A DNA stretch of 64,000 nt from Rhodanobacter fulvus Jip2 (GTDB lineage Bacteria; Pseudomonadota; Gammaproteobacteria; Xanthomonadales; Rhodanobacteraceae), in assembly GCF_000264315.1 (NCBI RefSeq), contig NZ_AJXU01000037.1:62001-126000 (forward strand), written 5' to 3'. The notes below the pieces were generated by a model that worked only from the letters and a program-made list of their open reading frames with translations, was not told the DNA's origin and searched no databases. Positions 41,945 to 50,460 of this stretch are shown here, one piece after another. Positions within the stretch are counted from its first letter, which is position 1. The number at the start of each line of letters is the position of its first letter. The position numbers were made by a program, and so were the translations under genes.

Positions 41945-44089
41945 TTACTTCTTTGGCGCATCCTTCAAGCCGCGATTTTCCAGCATCGGCTCGATCTCCG
42001 GCTCCTGGCCGCGCCAGTTGCGGTACATCGTGGCGAGGTCTTCGGTATTGCCGCGCGAGAGCACCATCTTGCGGAAGCGGTCGCCGTTGGCGCGGGTCAT
42101 GCCGCCGTGGTCCTTGAACGCCACGAAGGCGTCGTCGGCCAGCATTTCGGTCCACAGGTAGGCGTAGTAGCCGGCGGCGTAGCCGTTGCCCCAGATGTGC
42201 TGGAAGTAGCTGGAGCGGTAGCGCGGCGGCACGTAGCTGAGGTCGGTCTTGTCCTTTTTCAGCGCGGCGGCCTCGAATGCGTCCGCGTCCTGCAGCGGCG
42301 CACTGGCGCCGAGCGTGTGCCAGTCCATGTCCAGCAGCGCGGCGGAGACCAGCTCGGTCATGTTGTAGCCGGAGTTGAACTTGCCCGCCTTCTTCATCTT
42401 GTCGACCAGCGGCTGCGGCATCGGCGCACCGGTCTTGTAGTGCCTGACGTAGTGTGCGAACACCTTGGGGTTGGTCGCCCAGTGCTCGTTGAATTGCGAG
42501 GGGAACTCGACGAAGTCGCGCGCGGTGCTGGTGCCGGAAAGGGTCGGGTACTGCTCGTCGGCGAAAATGCCATGCAGCGCGTGGCCGAACTCGTGGAACA
42601 TGGTGACGACGTCATCGAACGACAGCAGCGCCGGCTGGCCCGCGGCCGGTTTGCTGAAGTTGGCGACGTTGTAGATCACCGGCTTGGTGCCCAGCAGTTT
42701 CGACTGGGTGACCAGGTTGTCCATCCAGGCGCCGCCGTTCTTGTTGTCGCGCTTGAAGTAGTCGCAGTAGAACAGCGCCAGCGAGCTGCCGTCCTGGTCG
42801 AACACCTCGAACACGCGCACGTCGGGCTGCCACACGGGAATGTCGTGGCGCTCCTTGAAGGTCAGGCCGTAGAGCTGGTTGGCGGCGTAGAACACGCCGT
42901 TCTCCAGCACGTTGTTCAATTCGAAATACGGCTTGATCTGGTTTTCGTCGAGGTCGTACTTCGCCTTGCGCACCTGCTCGGCATAGAAGTTCCAGTCCCA
43001 CGGCGCCACCTTGAAACCGCCGTGCTGCTGGTCGATGACGGCCTGGATGTCCCTGGCCTCGGCTTCGGCGCGGGCGGTGGCGGCGGGAACCAGCCGCTGC
43101 ATGAAGGCGATCGCCGTTTCCGGCGTCTTGGCCATCTGGTCGTCCAGCTTCCACGCCGCGTAGTTCTTGAAGCCCAGCAGCCTGGCCTGCTCGGCGCGGA
43201 TCTGCGCCAGCCGCTCGATGGTCTTGCGGGTATCGTTGGCGTCGCCTTGTTCGGCGCGGTTCCACGAGGCCTTGAACAAGGCTTCGCGCGTGGCGCGATC
43301 GTCCAGATCCTGCAGCGCCGGCTGCTGGGTGGTGTTCTGCAGGGTCAATACGTACTTGCCGCCCAGCTTGCGCTCCTTGGCGGCCGCGGCGGCGGCAGCC
43401 AGTTCGGCATCGGACAGGCCGGCGAGTTTCGCTTTGTCATCGACCACCAGCGCGGCGGCCTTGGTGGCGGCCAGCAGCTTGTTGGTGAAGGCGGTGCTGA
43501 GCGTGGATTCTTCCTTGTTCAGCGCCTTCAGTTTGGTCTTGTCGGCGACGGAAAGCTTGGCGCCGGCGTGGACGAAATCGCGATAGACCACCTCGACCAG
43601 CCGCTTCGATTCCGGATCGAGCTTGAGCGTGTCGCGCAGGTTGTAGACCGTCTCGATACGATGGAACAGCTTGTCGTTGAACGAGATCGCATCACGATGC
43701 GCGGACAGCCGCGGCGCTTCCTGCTCCTGGATTTTCTGCAGCGTGTCGTCGGTGTTGGCGCCGGTGACGGTGTTGAACGCAGCCATAACGCGGTCCAGCA
43801 TGGCACCGGATTTCTCCATCGCCACGAAGGTGTTTTCAAAGGTTGGCGCGGCGGGGTTGTTGGCGATCTTCTCGATTTCCGCCAGATGCTGGCGCATGCC
43901 CTCCTCGATCGCCGGCTGGTAGTCACCATCACTGATCTTGTCGAACGGCGGCGCCTGGAACGGCAGCGTGCTGGCGGCGTAGAACGGGTTGCTGCCGAGG
44001 TCGGCGCCAGCGGTGTTCACGGCAGCCTGGGAGGAGAACGCGGCAAGCGACATGGTGCTGGCAATCACCAGAGTGCGAAGGGGAAACAT
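41945..44089 (-). CDS. dcp: M3 family peptidyl-dipeptidase (Dcp-like), exported
   Basis: A 714-residue zinc metallopeptidase. HEFGHALHG is the HExxH zinc motif, with the third ligand in the downstream STARDFVEFPSQFNEHW block. VLENGVFYAANQLYGL and the TMFHEFGH context match peptidyl-dipeptidase Dcp rather than oligopeptidase A. The N-terminus MFPLRTLVIASTMSLAAFSSQA is a signal peptide, so the enzyme should trim peptides in the periplasm. GGAG before the ATG at 44089 fixes the start over the upstream ATG at 44116. A terminator follows the stop. Confidence 0.92.
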   Translation of the reverse strand: MFPLRTLVIASTMSLAAFSSQAAVNTAGADLGSNPFYAASTLPFQAPPFDKISDGDYQPAIEEGMRQHLAEIEKIANNPAAPTFENTFVAMEKSGAMLDRVMAAFNTVTGANTDDTLQKIQEQEAPRLSAHRDAISFNDKLFHRIETVYNLRDTLKLDPESKRLVEVVYRDFVHAGAKLSVADKTKLKALNKEESTLSTAFTNKLLAATKAAALVVDDKAKLAGLSDAELAAAAAAAKERKLGGKYVLTLQNTTQQPALQDLDDRATREALFKASWNRAEQGDANDTRKTIERLAQIRAEQARLLGFKNYAAWKLDDQMAKTPETAIAFMQRLVPAATARAEAEARDIQAVIDQQHGGFKVAPWDWNFYAEQVRKAKYDLDENQIKPYFELNNVLENGVFYAANQLYGLTFKERHDIPVWQPDVRVFEVFDQDGSSLALFYCDYFKRDNKNGGAWMDNLVTQSKLLGTKPVIYNVANFSKPAAGQPALLSFDDVVTMFHEFGHALHGIFADEQYPTLSGTSTARDFVEFPSQFNEHWATNPKVFAHYVRHYKTGAPMPQPLVDKMKKAGKFNSGYNMTELVSAALLDMDWHTLGASAPLQDADAFEAAALKKDKTDLSYVPPRYRSSYFQHIWGNGYAAGYYAYLWTEMLADDAFVAFKDHGGMTRANGDRFRKMVLSRGNTEDLATMYRNWRGQEPEIEPMLENRGLKDAPKK

Positions 44090-44186
44090 CGTGCTTACTC
44101 CGTTGGGTACACCCAAACGTGCAACCTGGCAACGGTGGGGTCAATGTCACTAACGGCACTGGTGGTTGCCGCGATGCCTCGCGGTT

Positions 44187-44534
44187 TCAGGCCGCCCGCA
44201 GATCGCGCAATTGCCACGCCGAGCCCACCAGCAGGTACAGGCGATGGCGTACCACGCTCATCGGCAGCGAGGTCACGAGGTCGACTTCGGTATGCAGGCC
44301 GGCCAGATGCGCGCTGACCTGCGCCTCGGGATCGGCATGGCCCAGGCTGGCATCCACGGCATCCGGATCAGGCTGCACAGCGCGCCAGCGCTGGAACAGG
44401 CCATCGTCGCGCAACGATTGCTGCAGGATGGTGGCGAAGCTGCGCGGATCGACGCCGTCGTAGCTGAAACGCGGGTCATCGCCACGTGCGTGGGCCAGGT
44501 CGGCGATGGAAAGGTAGTAGTGGTGTCGACTCAT
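44187..44534 (-). CDS. conserved hypothetical protein, 115 aa
   Basis: A short soluble acidic protein beginning MSRHHYYLSIADLAHARGDD, with no recognised domain, signal peptide or membrane segment. GGAG lies 7 bases before the ATG at 44534, which is preferred to the in-frame ATG at 44582. It lies downstream of bioD on the same strand with about 110 bases between, and upstream of dcp. The central part (SFATILQQSLRDDGLFQRW) suggests helical structure. Function is unknown. Confidence 0.65.
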   Translation of the reverse strand: MSRHHYYLSIADLAHARGDDPRFSYDGVDPRSFATILQQSLRDDGLFQRWRAVQPDPDAVDASLGHADPEAQVSAHLAGLHTEVDLVTSLPMSVVRHRLYLLVGSAWQLRDLRAA

Positions 44535-44645
44535 GTTCACTCCGGTGGGCATCGGGGATGTGCCCATCGGATATCGACGCATAGTGGCCGTGAAGCGCGC
44601 CTGACGGCGGTGTGTGGACGCCCGCCTGCAGCGCTGGAAAGGCCG

Positions 44646-45344
44646 TTACGCGGCCGCCATCCGGTGGGCGTCCTGCACGGCGGCGACGGCGGCGGACAGC
44701 TGTGCGGCAGCCAGCGCCGGGGCCACGCCATGCGGCAACACGCCGAGGCAAGGCGCGGGCAGCAGCTCGCGCAGGGTGGCCAGGTTTTCGTCCAGCGCAT
44801 CCATCGCAGGATCGATCCTGTTGCCGATCCACCCGATCAGCCGGCAGCCATCGGCGACGATCGCCCGCGCGCTCAGCTGCGCATGATTGAGGCAACCCAG
44901 CCGCAAGCCCACCACCAGGATCACCGGCAGCTGCCACTGCCGCGGGATGTCCGCGGCGGATAGCCCAGGCGCCAGCGGCACCATCCAGCCGCCCACGCCT
45001 TCCACCACCACGCAGTCGTGCGTGCCTTCCAGTTGCTCGAACGCCGCACGCAGCGGCGGTATCGAGATCAGCACGCCATCGTGGGCCGCCGCCAGGTGCG
45101 GCGACAGCGGATCGCGCATCGCGAACGGGTTGAGCACCGCATACGGCAACGCCGCGCTGCTGGCAGCCTGCAGCGCCAGCGCATCCTCGTTGCGCAAGCC
45201 GTCGGGCGTTTCCTCGCAGCCGCTGGCCACGGGTTTCATGCCGCACGCCACCAGGCCGGCGGCGCGCAGCGCATGCAGCAGGGTGCAGGAGCTGTGGGTC
45301 TTGCCGATGCCGGTGTCGGTGCCGGCAATGAAGACGGCGCTCAT
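44646..45344 (-). CDS. bioD: dethiobiotin synthetase
   Basis: A 232-residue ATP-dependent ligase that closes the ureido ring of dethiobiotin. Walker A is AGTDTGIGKTHSS, the substrate Lys is in CGMKPVASGCE, and VVVEGVGGWMVPL is the switch II region. It stands apart from other biotin genes in this window. It is divergent from the free-methionine sulfoxide reductase gene. Confidence 0.95.
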   Translation of the reverse strand: MSAVFIAGTDTGIGKTHSSCTLLHALRAAGLVACGMKPVASGCEETPDGLRNEDALALQAASSAALPYAVLNPFAMRDPLSPHLAAAHDGVLISIPPLRAAFEQLEGTHDCVVVEGVGGWMVPLAPGLSAADIPRQWQLPVILVVGLRLGCLNHAQLSARAIVADGCRLIGWIGNRIDPAMDALDENLATLRELLPAPCLGVLPHGVAPALAAAQLSAAVAAVQDAHRMAAA

Positions 45345-45430
45345 GCCGATGTGTTCCGAGGAAGAGATTTCATGAACATTCCGAGGCTGGGGACGGGCGC
45401 ATAATGCAATTTTACCGCCGGATCCACCGC

Positions 45431-45922
45431 ATGTTCGAACTCAAGCCCATCGTCTACGCCAGCAAACGTGAGCACTACCGGGAACTGGCGCAGCAGGCGC
45501 GCGGCCTGCTCGCCGGCGAACGCGACCTGATCGCCAACGCGGCGAATTTCAGCGCACTGATCTACCACAGCCTGCCTGACATCAACTGGGCCGGCTTCTA
45601 TCTGTACGACGGCAGCGAGCTGGTGGTGGGGCCGTTCCAGGGCAAGCCGGCCTGCATCCGCATCGCACTGGGCCGCGGCGTCTGCGGCACCGCCGCGCAG
45701 ACGCGGGAAACCCAGTTGGTCGCCGACGTCAACGCCTTCGACGGCCATATCGCCTGCGACGCCGCCTCGCAATCGGAAATCGTGGTACCGCTAATCCGAC
45801 CCGATGGCCGGCTGCTCGGCGTCTGGGACGTGGACAGCCCGCACACGCAGCGCTTCGACGAGGACGACCGCGCCGGCATGCAGGCGCTGTGCGCGGTGTT
45901 CATGGAAAATCTGGACGCCTGA
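45431..45922 (+). CDS. msrC: free methionine-(R)-sulfoxide reductase (GAF type)
   Basis: A 163-residue GAF-domain enzyme that reduces free Met-(R)-sulfoxide. The three conserved cysteines are present in GPFQGKPACIRIALGRGVCGTA and FDGHIACDAASQSEIV. DINWAGFYLYDGSELVVGPFQG matches the family closely. The ATG at 45431 gives family length; an in-frame ATG at 45404 would add nine residues. Confidence 0.93.
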   Translation: MFELKPIVYASKREHYRELAQQARGLLAGERDLIANAANFSALIYHSLPDINWAGFYLYDGSELVVGPFQGKPACIRIALGRGVCGTAAQTRETQLVADVNAFDGHIACDAASQSEIVVPLIRPDGRLLGVWDVDSPHTQRFDEDDRAGMQALCAVFMENLDA

Positions 45923-45931
45923 GCGCGGCCC

Positions 45932-47302
45932 TCAGGCCGGATCCAGCGGCGTGGTGCCGCCGGTGAACTGCAGCCGCGCCTGCGCCAGGCGGTACTTGCG
46001 CTCGCGCCGCGCCCGTCGCCAGTCGCGCAGGGTGTAGACGGCGTAAACCAGCTTGAACAGCCGCAGTTTGCGCAGCACCAGCGGCATGTCGAACAAATCG
46101 CCGGCCAGCATCGAGATCACACCCTGCTCCAGCTGCCAGATGTTGCGCGGCTGGCGAAACATCTGCTGCATCACCGGCCCGTTGAAGCGATAGATGAAAA
46201 ACGCGAAACGCTTCATGGCCGCGCGCTGGCGCTTTTCCAGCTTGCGCATCAGCGCCATTTCGCAGGCGGGGTCGCGCAGCGCCTGGTCGACCACCTCGAT
46301 CGCCTTTTCCGCACCGCTCATGGCCAGGTACACGCCCGACGAAAACACCGGGTCGAGAAACGCGAACGCGTCGCCCACCAGGATCCAGCCCGGCCCGCCC
46401 ATCGTCGTGGCGTCGTAGGAATAGTTGCCGGTGACGCGCACCTCGTCGCCGATCAGCTCGGCCTGCTGCAGGCGCTGCCACAGCGCCGGCACCTGCTGCA
46501 GCGTTTGCAACAGGAATTCGCGCGGGCTGCCCTTGCGCTGCTTGAGGTATTCCGGCCGCGCCACCGCGCCCACGCTCATCACGCCGTCGGGTAGCGGGAT
46601 CATCCACATCCAGCCGTAATCGAAGTTGTAGATGCTGATGTTGCCCGCGTCCTCGCCCTCGCGCGCCTGCGCACCGCGGAAATGGCCGAAGATGGCGGCG
46701 CTCTGGTGGGCGGGGTTCTTGTGCCGCAGCTTCTTGCGGCTGGCGAAGAACGCATCGCGGCCGCTGGCATCCACCACGTAGCGGGCGCGCAGGCGGTAGC
46801 TTTCGCCCTGGTCGGTGCGCACGTCGAGCAGGGATTCGCGCGACCCGGCCTGCTCGACCTGTTTCACCTCGTGCCCCTCGCGCGCATCGGCACCGCACTC
46901 GCGGGCGTGGTCGTACAGCATCTTGTCGAAATCCTGCCGCCACACCTGGAACGCATGCGGCGGGCTGTTGCCGATCGCCCGGTTGAACGCGTAGGTGTTG
47001 TAGCCGCGCTCGTTGTCCGCCTCGAAATCCGCGCCGGCCTTGAACACGCCCATCGCCCGCACCTTTTCCAGCACGCCCAGGCGCTCGAACACCGGCAGGT
47101 TCATCGGCAGCAGCGATTCGCCGATATGGAAGCGCGGGTGATGGTCCTTCTCCAGCGCCACCACCTTGTAGCCGCGGCGCGCCAGCAAGGCGGCCGCCGT
47201 ACTGCCGCCCGGCCCGCCGCCGATCACCACCACGTCGCATTGCTCATCGGCATCCGCTGCCTGTGTGTCGTGTGCGTGCCCGTCCTGTGCCTGAGCCGTC
47301 AT
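45932..47302 (-). CDS. flavin-dependent halogenase-like oxidoreductase
   Basis: A 456-residue FAD enzyme. The Rossmann motif is DVVVIGGGPGGSTAAALLARRGY, followed by HPRFHIGESLLP. It contains the WxWxIP motif (YGWMWMIPL) and FLDPVFSSGVYLAM, both typical of flavin-dependent halogenases and related monooxygenases. It could chlorinate or hydroxylate an aromatic substrate carried on a protein, or act as a geranylgeranyl-reductase-like enzyme; the substrate is unknown. No biosynthetic partners are visible nearby. AGGGGGAAAA before the ATG at 47302 sets the start; an upstream ATG at 47425 is rejected. Confidence 0.8.
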   Translation of the reverse strand: MTAQAQDGHAHDTQAADADEQCDVVVIGGGPGGSTAAALLARRGYKVVALEKDHHPRFHIGESLLPMNLPVFERLGVLEKVRAMGVFKAGADFEADNERGYNTYAFNRAIGNSPPHAFQVWRQDFDKMLYDHARECGADAREGHEVKQVEQAGSRESLLDVRTDQGESYRLRARYVVDASGRDAFFASRKKLRHKNPAHQSAAIFGHFRGAQAREGEDAGNISIYNFDYGWMWMIPLPDGVMSVGAVARPEYLKQRKGSPREFLLQTLQQVPALWQRLQQAELIGDEVRVTGNYSYDATTMGGPGWILVGDAFAFLDPVFSSGVYLAMSGAEKAIEVVDQALRDPACEMALMRKLEKRQRAAMKRFAFFIYRFNGPVMQQMFRQPRNIWQLEQGVISMLAGDLFDMPLVLRKLRLFKLVYAVYTLRDWRRARRERKYRLAQARLQFTGGTTPLDPA

Positions 47303-47445
47303 GCGTTTTCCCCCTGTTGGTTGTCGGTCGCGGCGTGGCCGCCAGTCGGTAATTATGCCCAAGCACCCGCGGCCCGCCCAGATCGCATGGACGCCTCTGC
47401 TACCATCGGTCGCCCACCGATCCATCGTCCCGGCTGCCTCGATCC

Positions 47446-49428
47446 ATGCTCAACCCGCAACAACAGGCCGCCGTCGAACATTGCGACACGCCGCTGCTCG
47501 TCCTCGCCGGCGCAGGCTCCGGCAAGACCTCGGTGATCACCCAGAAAATCGCCTACCTGATCCAGCGCAAGCGGCTGGCGCCGTCGCGAATTGCCGCCAT
47601 CACCTTCACCAACAAGGCCGCGCGCGAGATGCGCGAGCGCGTGGGCAAGCTGGTGAGCGCCGAGGATGCCGCCGCGCTGACAGTCAGCACGTTCCATGCG
47701 CTGGGGCTGAAATTCCTGCAGATCGAACACGGGCGCGCCGGCCTGCGCCGCGGCTTCTCGGTGTTGGACGCGGACGACAGCGGTGGCATCGTGAAGGAGC
47801 TGGCGCCCAAGGGCGTCAAGAACGATGTGCTGTTCGGCATCCGCAACCTGCTCAGCCGGGCCAAGAACGGCGGCCTGTCGCCGGAGGAAGCACTGGCCGC
47901 CGCGCGCAGCCCGCGCGAGCTGGAAGCAGCCACGATCTACGACCTGTACCAGCAGCGCCTGGCCGCGTTCAATGCGGTGGATTTCGACGACCTGATCCGA
48001 CTGCCGCTGCGCATCCTGGAAGCCGACGCCGAATGCCGCGACGCCTGGCGCGAGCGCCTGCGTTACCTGCTGGTGGACGAATACCAGGACACCAACGACG
48101 CCCAATACCGGCTGCTGAAGGCGCTGACCGGCGAGCGCGGCAGCATCACCTGCGTGGGCGACGACGACCAGTCGATCTACGCCTGGCGCGGCGCCAACCC
48201 CGAGAACATCGACCAGCTCGGCCGCGACTGGCCCAACCTGCGCGTGATCAAGCTGGAGCAGAACTACCGCTGCGGCAAGCGCATCCTGCGCGCGGCCAAC
48301 AAGCTGATCGCCAACAACCCGCACCTGCACGAAAAGAAACTGTGGAGCGAGCACCCGGAAGGCGCGCCGATCCGCGTACTGGAATGCAAGGAAGCCGAGC
48401 ACGAGGCCGAGCGCATCGCCGCCATTGCCACCACGCTGGCCGAAAAACACAAGGCACGCTGGGAGGACATGGCGATCCTGTACCGCGGCAATTTCCAGGC
48501 GCGTCCGTTGGAAAAGGCGCTGCGCCTGGCGCGCATTCCGTACCACCTCACCGGCGCACTGAGCTTCCTCGACCGCGCCGAGGTGAAGGACCTGCTGTGC
48601 TATCTGCGCCTGCTGACCAACCCCAGCGACGACGCCGCGTTCCTGCGCGTGGTCAACGTGCCCAAACGGGAGATCGGCGCCACCACGCTGGAAAAACTGG
48701 GCCAGTTCGCGCAGTCGCGGCACTCGTCATTGCTCGACGCCACCCGCAGCGACAGCGTGCTGCGCCAGCTCACGCCGCGCCCCGCCGCCGCGCTGGCCTC
48801 GTTCGCCACCTTGCTGGACGAGTTGCGCAGCGCCTCGCTGCACGAGAGCGCGGCCGACCTGGTCGAACGTATTCTCAAGCGCACCGGCTACGCGGCGCAG
48901 ATTGCCGTCAGCACGCCCGATGCCGCCGTGCGCGAGCGCAAGCTGGGCAATCTGAAGGAGCTGGCCGACTGGTTCCGCGCCATGCAGAAGGGCGGCAACA
49001 CCGCCGGCGATCTTGCTTCCCAGCTCGCCCTGCTCAGCCACGCCGATCGCGACGAACCGGGCAACGCCGTGCGCATGATGACGTTGCACGCGGCCAAGGG
49101 GCTGGAGTTCCGCTTCGTCTTCATCGTCGGCTGCGAGGACGGCACCCTGCCCCACGAAGGCGCCATCGACGAAGGCCGCACCGACGAGGAACGCCGCCTG
49201 ATGTACGTGGGCATCACCCGCGCCAAGGAATTGCTGACGCTGTCGTGGTCGGCCAAGACCAAACGCTGGGGCGAAGTCCACAACAACCAGCCCAGCCGCT
49301 TCCTGCACGAACTGCCGCAAGCGGACCTGCACTGGCAAGGCAAGGACCCGGAAGCAGACAAGGAAGTGACCCGCGAGACCGCTGAATCGCATATGGCGAA
49401 GATCAAGGCGATGTTGGCGGGGGGATGA
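47446..49428 (+). CDS. rep: ATP-dependent DNA helicase Rep
   Basis: A 660-residue superfamily 1A 3'-5' helicase that clears proteins from DNA ahead of replication forks. Motifs: LAGAGSGKTSVIT (I), ITFTNKAAREMRERV (Ia), LLVDEYQDTNDAQY (II), GDDDQSIYAWRGA (III), LEQNYRC (IV), MTLHAAKGLEF (V) and VGITRAK (VI). Length and the NYRC/HAAKGLEF forms fit Rep better than UvrD. The accessory Zorya region begins directly downstream. Confidence 0.94.
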   Translation: MLNPQQQAAVEHCDTPLLVLAGAGSGKTSVITQKIAYLIQRKRLAPSRIAAITFTNKAAREMRERVGKLVSAEDAAALTVSTFHALGLKFLQIEHGRAGLRRGFSVLDADDSGGIVKELAPKGVKNDVLFGIRNLLSRAKNGGLSPEEALAAARSPRELEAATIYDLYQQRLAAFNAVDFDDLIRLPLRILEADAECRDAWRERLRYLLVDEYQDTNDAQYRLLKALTGERGSITCVGDDDQSIYAWRGANPENIDQLGRDWPNLRVIKLEQNYRCGKRILRAANKLIANNPHLHEKKLWSEHPEGAPIRVLECKEAEHEAERIAAIATTLAEKHKARWEDMAILYRGNFQARPLEKALRLARIPYHLTGALSFLDRAEVKDLLCYLRLLTNPSDDAAFLRVVNVPKREIGATTLEKLGQFAQSRHSSLLDATRSDSVLRQLTPRPAAALASFATLLDELRSASLHESAADLVERILKRTGYAAQIAVSTPDAAVRERKLGNLKELADWFRAMQKGGNTAGDLASQLALLSHADRDEPGNAVRMMTLHAAKGLEFRFVFIVGCEDGTLPHEGAIDEGRTDEERRLMYVGITRAKELLTLSWSAKTKRWGEVHNNQPSRFLHELPQADLHWQGKDPEADKEVTRETAESHMAKIKAMLAGG

Positions 49429-49701
49429 GCTGCGTGAAGCTGCTTCTGCAGCGCCCGGATTTGTCGTTCGTAGCTACCTGATCGGAGCAGGAAAACGAAC
49501 TAGGCTCCTTCCGCGTTCCATTACACAAGGCGCGATCACTACGCACTTGTACGTGGCCATGCGGTCGATATCGGCATGAATTTTGCTCCGCCTGCACTCC
49601 AGGATTGGCTGGCAAGTTGAATCGCGCGGAGTTTTTGCGATTCCGAAAATCAGCAACTCGGAAAAACGCAGATTCTTAGGGAGCAAAATGAGGATCATGG
49701 A
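49429..49701. other. left flank of the Zorya region, promoter-bearing intergenic
   Basis: About 270 bases of visibly less GC-rich DNA between rep and the ASCH gene. No gene with a credible start is seen. A TTGAAT hexamer at 49617-49622 could be a -35 element for the defence transcript; no clear -10 follows. No direct repeat shared with the right flank (57986-58155), no tRNA and no integrase were found. Confidence 0.4.
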
Positions 49702-50433
49702 TTGAAAGGCCTAGTCATTGATGAACCGTGGATCAGCAAGATCCTGCGGGGCGAAAAGATTTGGGAGATGCGCACGACAACGACCGCGATTCGTGGTCGC
49801 ATTGCATTGATTCGCAAGGGAAGTGGCACCGTTGTGGGGGCGGCCGATCTGGTGGATTCGATCGGACCGCTGGATGCGATTGCATGCCGAGCCCACCGGG
49901 ACAAGCACGGCATTCCTTCCAACCACGACGATGCACTGTTGCGCTGGAACCACGCCTGGGTACTGAAGAATGCCAAGCCGCTAGTGCGGCCTGTTGTCTA
50001 TCATCACCCCAACGGAGCGGTCATCTGGGTGAATCTCGCCGACTCCGTTGCGGAGCAAATGTTGGCGGATCACGGCACATCGTGCCTCGCAGGGTTGCCT
50101 CGAACTGTTCAGTCCTCGATCCCCAAATCCTCACTTGATGCCCCACAGCCCCAGGTTGCCGCGAAGTCTTCGACCTCGGCAGGCATCCCTGAGGGATCAT
50201 CTTTGGTGCCCGTCGCCAAGTGCGGCAACTGGTTCGGTCCGTATCTCGCACGTGCAGGCAAATTCACCATTGGTGCCAAGGGCGAGGAAGTCTCGTACGC
50301 CAACTACGACGAGGCGCTGTCGGCCTTGCGCACCATGCCCGTACCTCGCTGGCGCCGACCCAACAGCAAGGGCAACTGGGGCATCGTCACCGGTGTTCGA
50401 TGGCGCCGTCCCAATGAACTTACTACGCCGTAG
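49702..50433 (+). CDS. ASCH-domain protein, first gene of the Zorya operon
   Basis: A 243-residue protein. Residues 1-112 are an ASCH domain (GLVIDEPWISKILRGEKIWEM, GRIALIRKGSGTVVGAADLVDSIG), a fold that binds RNA or modified nucleosides. Residues about 113-165 are a Ser/Pro/Gln-rich linker. Residues about 166-243 form a small Trp/Arg-rich C-terminal domain (CGNWFGPYLARAG, RWRRPNSKGNWGIVTG) that I do not recognise. The only usual start in frame is TTG at 49702, with GAGGA 7 bases upstream. It ends 27 bases before zorA on the same strand, so it is probably co-transcribed with the defence genes. Base composition matches the island. Confidence 0.75.
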   Translation: MKGLVIDEPWISKILRGEKIWEMRTTTTAIRGRIALIRKGSGTVVGAADLVDSIGPLDAIACRAHRDKHGIPSNHDDALLRWNHAWVLKNAKPLVRPVVYHHPNGAVIWVNLADSVAEQMLADHGTSCLAGLPRTVQSSIPKSSLDAPQPQVAAKSSTSAGIPEGSSLVPVAKCGNWFGPYLARAGKFTIGAKGEEVSYANYDEALSALRTMPVPRWRRPNSKGNWGIVTGVRWRRPNELTTP

Positions 50434-50460
50434 CACATCTTCCGAATTGGACTTTCTTCA

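Noticed and set aside
41924-44317. Plus-strand frame of 797 codons
   Set aside because: Antisense shadow of the M3 peptidase with HEFGH and signal peptide on the minus strand.
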